Made by a program: the position numbers and the translations under genes
Notes under the pieces: model-generated
Databases searched by the model: none
What the model saw: only the letters and a program-made list of their open reading frames with translations
Told to the model about the DNA's origin: nothing
Shown: positions 34,844 to 47,619 of the stretch, piece after piece
Numbering within the stretch: the stretch's first letter is position 1
How the letters are laid out: every line of letters starts with the position of its first letter
Assembly (NCBI GenBank): GCA_963978545.1
Contig: OZ021723.1
Location: forward strand, 94,346,002 to 94,410,001
Origin: Linyphia triangularis
Taxonomy: Eukaryota; Arthropoda; Arachnida; Araneae; Linyphiidae
Direction of reading: 5' to 3'
DNA length: 64,000 nucleotides

Positions 34844-36125
34844 ACTAGCTGAATACTCGTGCTGCGCTACGAAATTTTACCATTAGCATTTTAGCGATCA
34901 AAAGACATTCATGTATTCTACACTTCAGATTTTTGCTCCCATTTCGATCCCGACAAATTGATTTATCAAAATAGGAACTTTCCTTTGTTGACATTTTTAA
35001 CAAAATTAATAATTGAATTATTAAAGACATTTGAATATCCCTCGTTTAGAGCGTATAACTCCCTTCGGACCCTTTTTAATTACGTAATCGAAATTGCAAT
35101 AGTTTATTGTGTTTATGTTTGCTCTTAGTTCTAAATTTCAAAGCAGTAGCTGTATTGGAAGTGATACATTAAGATAATCCTCGTATAGTTTCTATGTTGC
35201 GTCGACTTTTCATCCCTTAAAAATTCGTTAATCGATATTGGAATAACTAATTTTTTTTTTTTACATTTGCCCTTTTAACATTTGCACCAAATATCAGAAT
35301 TATGACTACATTGGAACTGGAACATTCGGATATCCCTCGTTTGGAACATTTAACCCCTTTTCGACCCCTTAAAGTTAGTTAATCTAGAACGGAATAGCTT
35401 AGTTTTTCTATGATTATCTTTTTTGACCATATGTACCAACTTTCAGAGTTGTGACCAAATTTGAAGTGGGAAATTCGAATGTCCCTCGTTTGGAACGTTT
35501 AACACCTTTTCCAACCCTTAAGTTGGTTAATCGAGATCAGAATAGCTTACTTTTTCTACGTTGGTCTTCATTGATATTCGCACCAGTTTTCAGAGTTGTG
35601 ACAATATGGGAAGTAAGACATTCGAATATCCCTCGTTTGTAACTTTTAACCACTTTTCGACCCCTTAAAGTGGGTTATTTGAGATCGGAATAGCTTACTT
35701 TTTCTATGTTTACCATTGTAGATATTTGTACCAATTTTCAGAGTTGTGACCATATGGGAAGTGGTACATTCGAATATTCCTCGTTTGGAACGTTTAATCC
35801 CTTTTCCACCCCTTAAAGTGGGTTAATAGAGATCGGAATAGCTTACTTTTTCTACATTTGTCTTTATTGATATTCGCACCAATTTTTAGAGTTGTGACGA
35901 AATGGGAAGTAGGATATTGGAATATCCTTCGTTTGGAACGTTTAACCCCTTTTCGACCCCTTAAAGTGGGTTATTTGAGATCGGAATAGCTTAATTTTTC
36001 TATGTTTACCATTGTAGATATTTGTACCAATTTTCAAAATTGTGGACATGTGGGAAGTGGGAGAATTAGTGATGAGTGAGTGAGTCAGTGAATGAGTGAG
36101 GGCTTTGCCTTATATATATAGAGAT
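34844..36125 (+). repeat. Head-tandem-tail repeat family, copy 2
   Basis: Head ACTAGCTGAATACTCGTGCT; body of six units with GTTGTGAC-type anchors at 35301, 35451, 35598, 35746, 35894 and 36042, a period of about 148 bases; tail GAGTGAGGGCTTTGCCTTATATATATAGAG. Units share TTCGAATATCCCTCGTTTGG and CTTAAAGTGGGTTAATCGAG. Open frames inside are repeat products. Confidence 0.85.
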
Positions 36126-36574
36126 TTACTGCCTTTTCAGTTTGAACACTATTTCCTTAATGTATTTTTTTTTTTTTTTTTAAATTTAATTTTAGTATTT
36201 TATGTTACTTTATGGGGATGGTTGAATTGATTTGTTTTATATTTTCTTTTTCAAACAATATACACCACTTAATTAGACTTCAATTGTTATAACCTTTAAT
36301 TAAAATAATGCCAAGTATTAATGGTATTGTTACACTCAACAAAGACTTATGATCTAACAATGAGCACTAATTTTTTCTTTGTAGTAAAAAAGACAAACTC
36401 AGTTGTAGACTAAAGTTATCTGTCATTTGAATCAGTGAGATTTTGTTTGCGCTTGTGAGAAAATCGTTGTTGATATATTGAAAGTTACTGTTGAGTTACT
36501 GACGAAACTGTTGAAAGTTACTGACGAAGCTATTGAAAGTTACTGACGTTACTGTTACTTGTTGAAAGTGAGAT

Positions 36575-36823
36575 ATGGATTGCGAGGAGATGGAGTGGGA
36601 ACACAGTTGTCCCTTTTGGGAGGTAGATGTGATCCTGGAGCCAGAGGAGCCCATGGAGTGGTTGTCTAGTTCGCTAGAAGTGGAGGAGGTGGTGGAGGAG
36701 GAGAAGGAGGTGGTGGAAGAGGAGGTGGAAGAGGATAACCATCATTTGGACTTTTTTCGCCTCCTCTTGCACTGTCACCTTAAACTCCTGGGTTCCTCTG
36801 GTGAGGGGTCACAAGTAGAGTAG
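36575..36823 (+). CDS. Acidic low-complexity open frame, possible 5' exon
   Basis: An 82-residue frame from ATG 36575 starts MDCEEMEWEHSCPFWEVDV. Its middle is almost pure Glu/Val (about residues 35-55), followed by a short hydrophobic stretch and a stop. GC and codon use differ clearly from the AT-rich flanks. A three-fold GTTGAAAGTTACTGACGAA repeat lies just upstream (about 36480-36550). It may be the first exon of the decayed gene whose duplicated units lie at 37165-37670. No family is recognised and an artefact of a GAG-rich repeat is possible. Confidence 0.3.
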   Translation: MDCEEMEWEHSCPFWEVDVILEPEEPMEWLSSSLEVEEVVEEEKEVVEEEVEEDNHHLDFFRLLLHCHLKLLGSSGEGSQVE

Positions 36824-37164
36824 GCGGTGAAAGTGAAAAAAAACAACATCATGTGGGTGGGTTGGGCGGCGTAAAAAGGATTGTTCAATTCGATCTCCAA
36901 AGTGCTTAGGTTAGAGTATAACACTCCAACTCCTCAATACAATCCTTTAACAGGTCTCAATTAATAGCATATGGATATACGACAAAAGCATATGACCAGA
37001 AGAAATAAGTCTTCAAATACAATGAGACAGAGAATAGACTGAAATGTGGCCGGAAAAATGTCTTTTGAAATCGTCGTGGCATTTTCACTTGCTCATCCGT
37101 ATTGAAGAAGAATAAAGTTTAGAAAGCGATACCTAAATAAGACCACGACCCAAGTGGCCCAACT

Positions 37165-37920
37165 GGATCAGTCGATGAACAACAACTGCACCCAGAAGCT
37201 TCGAATTCTTCATTGTCACGTACTCCGAAAATAGAAGAAGGTTTGACTGTGCAATATGATGATGAAAACTGTTTCTGGACAGAATGTATGGAGACATTCT
37301 TACTTAAGGGATGATGTGATGTACGATATTTCTAATAATGACGAGAATGAAGATGATATACGCTTGTCAACTCTGAAACAGACAGAAGTAAATCCTTATT
37401 GCTCAAGAACAGCTATTTGAAAGCTGTGTTTCCTTAAGAAAGTGAAATAAAAGAGTGAAATGAATCAATTGATGAACAACTGCAGTTAGAAGCTTCGACA
37501 TTCATTACTGCAAAATCTTAATACAAAAGAGGGTTTGACTGTAGATTACGATGATGAAAATTGTTCACAGCTAGGACGCATTCAGACGTTCTTACTCCAG
37601 ACTTCGACTGGATGATGGGAGCTACGTTACTTCTGAGAGCAACGAGAATGAAGATGACATTCGTCACTTCGATTAATGGAATTTCTCTTTTCATGATTTA
37701 AAGTTAACCTTTTCAAGGAAGACTCTGAACAACAAACAAGTTGTGTGAGCATCTTACGCCCTATCTGTAGAAGCTCACAGAAGTACTGATCATGCGGAGC
37801 AATGTAAATAATGTATATAAAATGTAAATATTGTATATAGTTTGTTTGAATATTTTATGTGTTGCTTATATTTTGCCTCAACTTCATTAACAGTTATATA
37901 TTTTTTGGTCTTTCAATAAA
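37165..37920 (+). pseudogene. Decayed gene with two tandem coding units and a poly(A) signal
   Basis: Two direct units about 297 bases apart (37165-37372 and 37462-37668) encode matching segments: DEQQLHPEAS and DEQLQLEAS, then EGLTVQYDDENC and RGLTVDYDDENC, then after shifts NDENEDDIR and SNENEDDIR. Stops and frameshifts interrupt both. AATAAA follows at 37915-37920. The pattern suggests a duplicated acidic exon or domain in a gene that has decayed, or exons I cannot splice correctly. Unrecognised family. Confidence 0.35.
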
Positions 37921-38242
37921 CAAGATGAAATAATTGTATTTGTTTATGTTTTATTTCTTGATGAGTATTTCATTACTAGTTGATAGGATTCATTTAATTT
38001 AATGAAAAGTCTCCATATTTTGTCGAAGTATGTGTTCATTAAGAAGTAAAATATATTTTAAATAACTAAATCTTTAACTTTTTAAGTGGGTTGCGAGGTG
38101 TTAAATTACATAAATCATTATAAGATGAAATGCAAATGTGTTCCGGATAATATAACTTTGCATAATTAAAATAACGAAAATTAAAAGTAGTTTAAAAATT
38201 TATAAAGAAGATCTTCATCAAAAGAAGTGTCTCTTATGTTAC

Positions 38243-39721
38243 ACTAGCTGAATACCCGTGCTGCGCTACGAAATTTTACCATTAGCTTTTTAGCGATCAA
38301 AAGACATTCATGTATTCTATACTTCAGACGTTTGCTCCCATTTCGATCCCTACAAATTGATTTATCAAAATAGGAACTTACCTTTGTTGACATTTTAAAC
38401 GAAATTTATAATAATGAATAATAAATTGGAATAGTTTATTGTGTTTATGTTTGCTCTTAGTTCTAAATTTCAAAGTAGTAGCTGTATTGGAATTGAGATA
38501 TTAAGTTAATCCTCGTATAGTTTCAATGTTGAGTCGACTTTTCATCCCTTAAAAATTCTTTAATCGATATTGGAATGACTTACTTTTTTAACATTTGCCC
38601 TTTTAACATTTGCACCAAATATCAGAAATATGACTACATTGGAAGAGGAACATTCGGATATCCCTCGTTTGGAACATTTAACCCTTTTCGACCCCTTAAA
38701 GTTGGTTAATCGAGAACGGAATAGCTTACTTTTTCTATGTTTAATCTTTTTTGACATTTGTACCAATTTTCCGAGTTGTGACCAAATGGGAAGTGGGACA
38801 TTCGAATATCCCTAGTTTGGAACGTTTAACGCCTTTTGCAAACCTTAAATGGGTTAATCGAGATCTGAATGGCTTAATTTTTCTACGTTTATCTTTTTTG
38901 ACATTCCTACCAATTTTCAGAGTTGTGACTGTATGGGAAGTGGGATATTCGAGTTTGGAATGTTTAACCCCTTTTCCACCTCTTAAAGTGGGTTAATCAA
39001 GCTCGGAATAGCTTAACTTTTCTATGTTTGTCTTTGTTGATATTTTTACCAATTTTTAGAGTTGTGACCATATGGGAAGTGGTACATTCGAATATTCCTC
39101 GTTTATAACGTTTAACCCCTTTTCCACCACTTAATCCACCCGAGATCGAAATAGCTTACTTTTTCTACTTTTGTCTTTATTGATATTCACACCAGTTTTC
39201 AGAGTTGTGACAATATGAGAAGTAGGACATTCGAATATATCGCTCGTTTGGAACGTTTAACCCCTTTTCGATCTCTTAAAGGGGGTTAATCGAGATCGGA
39301 ATAGCTTAATTTTTCTATGTTTGCCTATGCCGACATTTGCACCAATTTTCAGAGTTGTGGACATGTGGAAGTGGTACATTCGAATATCCCTCGTTTGGAA
39401 CGTTTAACCCCTTTTCGACCCCTTAAAATGGGTTGATCGAGATCGGATTAGCATGCTATTTCTATGTTTATATTTATTGATATTCGCACCAATTTTTAGA
39501 GTTGTGACGAAATGAGAAGTAGGACATTCGAATGTCCCTCGTTTGGAACGTTTAACCCCTTTTCGACCCCTTAAAGTGGGTTAATCGAGATCGGAATAGC
39601 TTACTTTTTCTATTTTTACCATTGTTGACATTTGTGCCGCTTTTCAGAGTTGTGACTATGTGGGAAGTGGTAGAATTAGTGATGAGTGAGTGAGTGAGGG
39701 CATTGCCTTATATATAGAGAA
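38243..39721 (+). repeat. Head-tandem-tail repeat family, copy 3
   Basis: Head ACTAGCTGAATACCCGTGCT; eight units anchored at 38631, 38778, 38925, 39064, 39207, 39357, 39504 and 39652 (period near 147); tail GAGTGAGGGCATTGCCTTATATATAGAG. It is about 2.1 kb from copy 2, in the same orientation, and is closely similar to it. Confidence 0.85.
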
Positions 39722-41156
39722 ATTGAGGCAAAACTCCACATACCTAAAATTTAATGGTATTTTTTTTTTTTTTTGAATTCGAGGTTAAACTCAACATATT
39801 TACAAAATGTCCCTTTCTTTTTCTTACCTCAAAGTATACTTTTTTTTTAAGAGATGTCCAAAGATTTTTTTTTTTTAATAAAATATCGTTTTAAGCATTT
39901 TTTGACTATTATATTTGTTGAACCATTTAATAGCGAAACTTCATATTTTGCATAGTGGAAAGAAATGTAAGTTTTACGATGGAACAAAGAATTTTTTATT
40001 TCATTGGTTGGTTGGAAGCTGAATTATTTTCGAATGAATAGGGATTTGTCCATGCCGTTTGTCTTGGCTACCTGCACTTGCCCGTTACTCTGCCGTACCC
40101 ATAGATACCTTTAATTTGGAAGAAGAATATGAAAAATTCTATTCTTAAGTTGTAACAAGGACCATTAAAAGTAATAAGTTCCCACAGTAAAATCAATGCG
40201 AAACAATAATGGTAGAGGAAAATATATCAATCAAGTTTCATTTAAAAATTTTGTATGATATTTTTATATTGTTTTTATAATAGAAACGTTGCCATCGCTA
40301 CAAGTTCTTAAGATTTCAGAATAAAATTCAATTTCTTATCGAACTCTCTTGATGCTTAGTTTCTGCGGATGAGAATTCATAATTTTGATCATCTCTCGTC
40401 TAAGATTCATGAAGTTTTTGTTAGATAAGAATTTTGAATTAATGCTCAATGCTAAAAAACTACAATTTATTGATACATCAATAAAAAAATTGTTGCCCAT
40501 AAATAAATAAACAGTCTTACCTTTTGTTTGGTGTCCTTACAATAGATATGCGGCTTGTATTACTGGATCAAAAAGTTTTCTTCTCATTCTGAGAATAAAG
40601 CGACTTGCGAAATTGCCGCATTTAGAATGAGGTTGCGAAAAGTATTAGTTACCTAACTTTTCATAACGTTGTACACTAAAAACAAGACAAGACAATTGCT
40701 AGACTTAAACAGAAAAAAGAACAATACATTCAAATGTATTTTTTCTTCTTATTATTATTATACGCAGAAAAGTGCTTAGAATTGACATAAGTGACACAGT
40801 ACAAATGTCAATTGAGATGCTGCTTTGATCAAGATTGATAGTTTTGCATATAATTTAAATAGAATTTGAAATTTTTTTTTTGAGATTTTTTTTTGTAAAT
40901 GCAGAATATCATCGATTATTCAAATACCGATCAAACGAAGCGACGATTTACCGAAAGTATTCCAGACGGCAAATTCAATATCCTTCTTTTTCTAAGGCTT
41001 AATGCAATTATTGTAATTTCTTAAGGCTTTAATATGATATAACTTTATGTAAGGTTATTTGTAAAACGTGTGATATGAACTATGTACAGCGTACATTATC
41101 TCTTTTGCTTCATCTTTGCCCTATGACACTGGGACATTTAGATTGCGTACATGATC
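39722..41156. other. Intergenic AT-rich sequence
   Basis: Homopolymer runs occur; no gene or repeat was matched. Confidence 0.4.
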
Positions 41157-41164
41157 GTTTACAC

Positions 41165-41876
41165 CAGCGTTCCCCACTAATTTTTAGAGGCGGGCCGTAG
41201 GACTTATGTTGGAGCTTTTCGCGGGCCAGATACACTAAAATATGTATCTTTAATTATTATCGATTTAACAATATATAGCATTTCTAAAAACTGGTAAAAA
41301 AATATTATTTTTTTATCTTAATAAAAATGTAATTGATATTTGATTTTTTTTCCTTCAAATAATTAGAAAAATAATAATTTTTATCATTAGTAAATGAAAG
41401 TCTAAGAAAGAAGTGAATCTTTTGTTTCAACGTGACAATGGGAGTTGACCTAACTTGCAATAAAAGTATTTAAAATATACTTCCAAATTAATCCGTTTTA
41501 GCCTATATAAATTGTGAGACGATGACTATCTAAATTATTCTATTTATTTTTATGATAGAGTCATGTCTTTTGGAGTATTTGTTGCAAACGATTTTAATAA
41601 ATTGTCCAAATGAGATTCAGTTAAGTTATTCCTGTATTTATATTCTTGATGAAATCCACCTTACTGAAAGCTTCTTCATATAGTTTCTTCGGGCACTTAG
41701 TAGAGAACTCTGTTCTTCATAATTAACACATATTATTCCGGATAAATTACAAATATGTAAGAAAAACTCCATATCATAAAATTTGATTTTTTTTAATCTT
41801 CTGTGGTGTCGGTGGGCCGCAGAAAAAAATGTCGCGGAACAAATCCGGCTTGCGGGCCGCGTAGTGTCTAACGCTG
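41165..41876 (-). mobile_element. hAT deletion derivative, copy 2
   Basis: This 712-bp element starts CAGCGTTCCCCACTAA and ends TTAG-type inverted GTGTCTAACGCTG, with a perfect 8-bp duplication GTTTACAC at 41157-41164 and 41877-41884. It is the reverse of the copy at 9351-10076 and keeps the same remnant of the transposase C-terminus on the minus strand (near 41640-41710). The perfect duplication shows it is younger than copy 1. Confidence 0.88.
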
Positions 41877-42066
41877 GTTTACACGAAAAATCAGCTATCC
41901 GAATTGTCGCCGCCTATAATTGTTTCAAATAGCGATGTTCTACTGAATGAAAGTTTTTATTTTTACGTTCTTTTCAGTGGACACAATTACTATTTTAATA
42001 GAAAACACATGATTACGACAACAAAAGTGATGAATTTCATTTATGATGTTTGTTTCTTACTTATAT

Positions 42067-42847
42067 TGTTGCATGGATGGGTTCGAAAGATTTGAAGCCA
42101 AAGCAGATCAAAACTTGCAGAAATTTATTCCGATAGAACTCTTCGCAGATTCTCTTACAACTCCAGAACTTCTCGTTCTAGTATACTCAATACAACTCTT
42201 TTCACACCAATAGAGCACAAAACAGCAGTTAAAAACTTGACAACATAACTTCTAAAATCGCTGCAAAAGACAATGCAATACAGTTCACTTTCGGAACTCT
42301 CTGAATGCTCGCTGAAAGACAGCTCAACTCAGTCAGTAACTCCAGTCAACTGACTAACAGACTCAACTCACTAATTCCAGTCAACTAACGGACTCAACTA
42401 ACTCCTGGCACTCACGGCTGGCCTTATATAGGAGTCAAACCTTCTTGAAACTTCTAGAGGTAGATATTTGGAGAATTTTCCAGATCGTAGTCGAAAAGTC
42501 CTATACTTGTACATGGGAACCGAAAATGTCGCCAAATGGTCTCCCAGTTTGGAGATTTTTTGCCAAATTTGGCGACAAAAACTAATCGCCAAAACCGTCA
42601 CCAACTTGGCTCTATCTCGCCAATTTGGTGAGACTGCCATTACCATAACGTTAAATGCCCTGCTCCTTGTAAAACTCGCTTCCCAGCGTTATCTCTGTAA
42701 AACTCGTTATCAAGCATTAAGACCCATATTGCAGGGAAGCCAAGTTAAGACGAACTATTGCACTGCCTTATGCGAAATGTACATAAATTTTCCTATTTAC
42801 AAAATTAACACTACGAAATATTTACAAATATACAAAAATTCGTAACA
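42067..42847 (-). mobile_element. Solo LTR of a second Gypsy-type family
   Basis: A 781-bp block reads TGTTACGAATTTTTGTATAT...CATGCAACA on the minus strand and is flanked by ATAT at 42063-42066 and 42848-42851. It has a TATATAAGG promoter motif (42423-42430, minus) and a poly-A signal in GGAATAAATTTC (near 42125, minus). The R region contains short repeats of AGTTGAGTC/AGTTGACTGGA. No internal region is present, so it arose by LTR-LTR recombination. The open frames at 42398-42845 are spurious. Confidence 0.8.
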
Positions 42848-42851
42848 ATAT

Positions 42852-43437
42852 GTAATTAGTTTCTCTATGTATAAAAAAACCCTCACATCACAGTATAAAA
42901 ACTTAAGTAAAGCTCCCGCTACAGCTGTGGTCGTTTGCTGTATGTTTCAGAAACAATAAATAAAATTGCCCAGAACTGTTTAATAATGTTAAGAAACAAT
43001 TAACAATTCTTAAATACAATTATAAACTTGAATTATTGCTATGAAATTAAGTCGTATGACAATACCTTACTTCTTTTTATTACTCTTCATGTTAGTTTCT
43101 TCTCGAGTTAAGCGGTTTTCGTAGATGGTAAATACAGTAGTTGCCTGCACTAATAAATAATCCGGAACACAGTTTAAAAATACTTTATTCGCTTCTCAAT
43201 GTGTTTCTCAGTATGGTAGGAAACTGATTATTAAAATTTTTTTTTTCTTGTTCTTCTGAATCAGAATCGTGAAATAAATTTATTTTACACTAATATATTC
43301 AATTCCATCCATGTATGTCCTTCCAAATGAATGTCCACAAATGTATTTGTAGTGTATTTGCTAAAAAGGTTAATTAAAAAAAATGTCCTTAATCATATTA
43401 ATTTTTTAATATAATAATTCAAAGTTGTAAAATAAGT
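42852..43437. other. Intergenic AT-rich sequence
   Basis: No supported feature is seen. Confidence 0.4.
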
Positions 43438-45822
43438 TTTTTTAAAAATAATTTTAGCTTCTATTTCACCTATAACAAAAAATGCAGCCTTGAAACCATT
43501 GTACATTGACTGAAATAAATTTGCCGAGTGTTGCATATAGGAAACACTTCTACTAACGGTCGAATACATGATAGCTTCAGTTTTAATTACTAATACTTTT
43601 ATATTTGCTCAAATGTATGTGAAAAATATGTAAAGGAGAACAAGGGCATAGACTGTTTATGATAAAAATTAAGTCCATGAAAAGTTTCGGCTTTATTGAC
43701 AAATAAAAAATTATTCGATGCGCAAAACGTGTACATACGTCACATATTGGATCATGAACGGCCCTGAAGCACTTTTGTAGGATTCCATTCTGGTGTGAAT
43801 TTCTGCTGATGCGTAACAAATTGTCGATTTCTTTGAGAAGAATAAATTAATTTTTGTAATATTGTGATCATTCATCGGGAAAAAAATTATAATACAAGCA
43901 ATCATAATTGCATAACATTAATGTAATTTGCAAATCAATGGTAACTCTATTCCTGGATGACTTGGAAAAAAAAAAAAAAAAAATATATCGATACAGAACC
44001 TATTACTACAAGTACTCTTAACCGGAAGGTAACACAACTCGAAGCTTTTTTATAGGAATAGAGAAGTTTTTGAAAAAGGATTAATCGTCGAAAAATGCAT
44101 AAGAGAAAGATTTTAGTTGCGTAGTAAATATGAAGATGGAAAAACATGAAAAACTAATTCAACAAAAAATTACATGTACACATTTTTGTAAACATAATAC
44201 TAGCCTATTATTCTAACTGAAGGGCATGGCGTTGCGCGGGCTCAAACAGCTATGGCCCAGCATTACCTGATTAAAACTGGTTCAGTCGATAGCAAGTTAT
44301 AAATATTTACTAAAGACAAAAGCACATTTTTTGCAAAGCCAACATCTGAGATTTCATTTGTTCATTTACTGAAAATATTTCTTCCCCAAGAATAGTGTCA
44401 CGTGTTGATTAACACTGGCGCAATGAAAAAATTCCTGCATTGCTTTGATAAAAATTCAGTGTGAAACGTGTAATACATTTAATGATGTACCATTTTAGAA
44501 ACGTATTAAAGTACCAGTGCACATTGGAAATTAGTAAATTCAATGAAAATATTAAATTTTGTTTTTTTTCTCTAAAATATTCTTGAGCGAGTTTTTTTTT
44601 TTTAATATGGTACTATGATTTTTATGGTTGGTTGTATTCAGATTACCTGGCGCCGTCAGCAACACAAGGGCTATAATGCGCCGAAACATTTCGTCATTTA
44701 ACAAACCAACATACATTTACAAACACCAATGCCTAACACGGGACTCGAACCCGCAACCTTGCGGTCTAGAAGCCAGCACGCTAACCACTATACCGCTTGT
44801 TCGGCTATGAATTTATGATATTAAAAATATTTGCTAAAGCAGGTATATTTTTATGAAGGTGTATCATGGGTTAAACTATCGCTAACTTTAAACTCTATAT
44901 GTAAGCAACTAGTCTTTGAGAGGGTAAGACTTTTTTCACAAGAGATAATTTCAGTAATCAAGCAATTAAATTATTTTATTATTATCTAAAAGGGAAAATA
45001 CATTGCAAGGAACTTACAAGAATCTAATCTATCGTTGCCATAATTAATACTGAATCTTGATTCTTTTATAAATAATGAGTAATTTTAAATACTTTCAAAA
45101 CAAAATGCTTTGAAAATAATCCTATTTAAGTTGCATTTACAATTTTAGTAGGTTTCCTGTTGCGAATCATTGTATTTCATTTGCAATTAAAATTCTAAAT
45201 ATATAACAAATTATGACTGGTGCAATTAGATCCTAATTAAGTAATAAAATTATAATACCTTCATTAAATGTCATCAAATGGAATTTTTTTTAATGCAGAT
45301 AAGTTAACTTTTTAATACTGATTAAATGCTGAAAAATTGTAAGTTTAGTTAAAAAATTAAAGAAAGAACTTTAAAAGTGTACTGGTATTTAATCGAGACC
45401 TTTAAGATTAAAATAAGGCATTCTAGAAGTATCTAGTTGGGGAAACGCAAACAGCATTAAATTTTCACCTACGATTGCAACGTGATATAATTGTGTCTTT
45501 TATCAAATTCTTCGAATTCGTTTTTTATTCGTCATCTATATGAAAAAAATATCATAAAAACCAATAGAATCCTTTGAAAAATATTACATGAAATCTAGAG
45601 GCTTCATTTATTCTTTATTTGAGCAAAATTACTTAGGTTTGGTATCAGACTGAAAGATTATGTGAAGGCGTATTTTAAAATATGAACGTACAAGAACTAC
45701 TAAGAAATAACGCTTTTATTGCTTTTAAATTTTGGATAGTACTCTTAAAGCTATTACTTAAATTGTCATTTTCTGCTTCTAAACAACACTAAAATATTTT
45801 ATAAAAGCTTTGTTCTTCTGCA
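43438..45822 (+). repeat. Segmental duplication, copy B
   Basis: It is the direct sister of 28563-31655, about 15 kb downstream. It lacks the Helentron-like block and carries a SINE at 44626-44805. Small indels and substitutions distinguish the copies throughout. Confidence 0.9.
44626..44805 (-). mobile_element. tRNA-derived SINE, copy 2
   Basis: A 180-bp copy of the SINE at 8904-9082, reversed. The imperfect target duplication is TATGATTTTTAT (44614-44625) against TATGAATTTATG (44806-44817). The empty site is visible in the sister duplication at 30601-30612, which reads TATGATTTTTAT once. Confidence 0.9.
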
Positions 45823-45834
45823 TGCAGTCTTTGA

Positions 45835-46053
45835 ACGACATTTCTGTGCTAATGTCTCTTAAAATATTCTAAACATCCCCACCTCCAAAATTTCCGTAGA
45901 AATGCAACAAAAGCTGAAAAGTTGAAAAACGAGTGCCTATAACACATATGTCTCTGTCTTTGAGCATCGCCCATCAACGATTGATTTTTTCTCTGTTTCA
46001 CGCACAAGAAAGGACAATGTAATATCTATTGAATAACATCGTCAATTCTACCA

Positions 46054-46089
<36 letters not shown>

Positions 46090-46353
46090 TCCTTGTAAAA
46101 GTTATCGCCAAAATAACGCCAAATAGACCATTTTTATTTAAATAAGTGAAAATATGAAAATGGAAAATAACACCCCAAATCAAATTTTAATAGAGTGACC
46201 TATATCATAGTGTAATTGAAAGTTGTGCGATGCTCCACACCCCTTGGTTTTAATGAGTGAAAACCTGAAAAGGGTAAATAACACCATGAGTTTTAAATCA
46301 ATGACCAATATTATAGTGTAATTGAAAAATGTGCGATATTCCACACCCCTAGT
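45835..46353 (+). mobile_element. Helentron-like element, copy 3 with doubled 3' end
   Basis: It contains the family blocks and then two successive termini, GTGTAATTGAAAGTTGTGCGATGCTCCACACCCC near 46210-46244 and a second ending CACACCCCTAG at 46353. A long T-run sits at 46056-46088. Confidence 0.55.
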
Positions 46354-46598
46354 TTTTCTTTTAAATCGAATCATAGTTAACAAAAATATATAATGACACA
46401 AATAAAAAAAATCATTTTTTGTAAGTAAGATAATTTTGAAATTCACGCTGTTACTGTGATGTCGATGTAATGTGTAGTAATATGAAGGGACATTACTAGG
46501 ATGGCTAATGCAAAGACATTGTTTGCAAAGTACTTGTGCACATTCATTTACCAGATAATATTGTACAAGCTCCGAGTGAGGTCTTGCACTTTTATTTA

Positions 46599-46812
46599 CC
46601 CTTTGCGCTCGAGCGGTGCCTCTCAGGCTTCACATGATTGGATGCCGCAACTCTAGAGGACCACTAGGTTTGATGCGGAAATTCGATACAAGGCCAATAA
46701 CTGTGTTTAGTTTCTATGAAGCGGATCCGTAATCGCGGACCGAACCAAAAAGGCTGCGAAACGTCGCGAGTTGCTAGCACCTACGCGCGAAAAAGGCATC
46801 GAGTGCAAAGGG
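46599..46812. mobile_element. piggyBac-like MITE
   Basis: A 214-bp element starts CCCTTTGCGCTCGA and ends TCGAGTGCAAAGGG, 14-bp inverted repeats with one mismatch. TTAA follows on the right (46813-46816) and TTTA precedes on the left (46595-46598), consistent with a TTAA target with one change. Its GC content is higher than its flanks. No coding capacity. Confidence 0.75.
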
Positions 46813-46819
46813 TTAAATA

Positions 46820-47610
46820 CTCAGTAGTGAAACACTAAGTCAAGGGGAAAAAAAAAATGTTTCATGAACTCAAGTCCTGTCGAGTGTTTTGCGTTTGTGG
46901 TTTGTATACACATAACAGCTTTTTAAATATAAATAGTCAAGTGCATAATAAGATCATGAAGAGGATGAACAAAACGACATTTATTTTCATTGAGTGTGAC
47001 ATAAATGTAAAAATCCAACTGAACTACCTTGCTTTACTTGTGTTTCTACTTTTTTATGCAAGCCTACTAATTTTGTATTTTGCTAATATACTTCTTGTTA
47101 AAATGTATACTTTTAAAATAATAACATCATGTATGTTACAATATAAATTAAAACCTAACTAAAATTTCCCAATTTTTTTTGTTTTTAGCAAAATTAAATT
47201 TCATACAACTATACGACAACCAATCAGAGAATTGGATTTGTTCTGCTCACTTAACCGTGATTTTACGTCATTAGAGCCGTTTTGCTACTCATTCCTTCAT
47301 GAAAGAGGGGTAGGAAATAACTTAAAAAATAACAAAAGTATGACATTTTTCTGTTTAAAAACGTCAGGTAAGTATTTCAAAATTCTATGGAAATTTTTAA
47401 GATTATTAGTCTTTAAAAAAATCTATTTAGTATTAATTTTCTAAACTTTGGATGTATTAATTTTCTGTTTAAAGACGGACTATAAATTCAGAGACATTTA
47501 TCGTTGAAATCCTTGATGGTTGTACTATTGTTCAATCAGAATACTCTTGGAAAACTAGGTATCCTTCTCTGCCAGCTTGAACTCTTCATTTTCCCTTCTT
47601 AAGTCCCCGT
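46820..47610. other. Intergenic; hydrophobic open frames not supported
   Basis: Two open frames (46857-47162 and 47232-47444) are AT-rich and hydrophobic by composition, with no family resemblance, so I do not call genes. Confidence 0.4.
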
Positions 47611-47619
47611 CGTCTCTTT

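Noticed and set aside
35451..38996. Several open frames containing NIPRLERLTPF-type segments
   Set aside because: They translate the tandem repeat units and recur with the repeat, not as genes.
34844..39721. CRISPR-like regular repeats
   Set aside because: The periods of about 148 are whole tandem units without unique spacers, in a eukaryotic repeat family.
42398..42845. Open frames on both strands near 42.4-42.8 kb
   Set aside because: They fall inside the solo LTR and match no protein.
46857..47444. Hydrophobic open frames that look like membrane proteins
   Set aside because: AT-rich DNA gives Phe/Leu/Ile by composition; no splice signals, motifs or repeated family.
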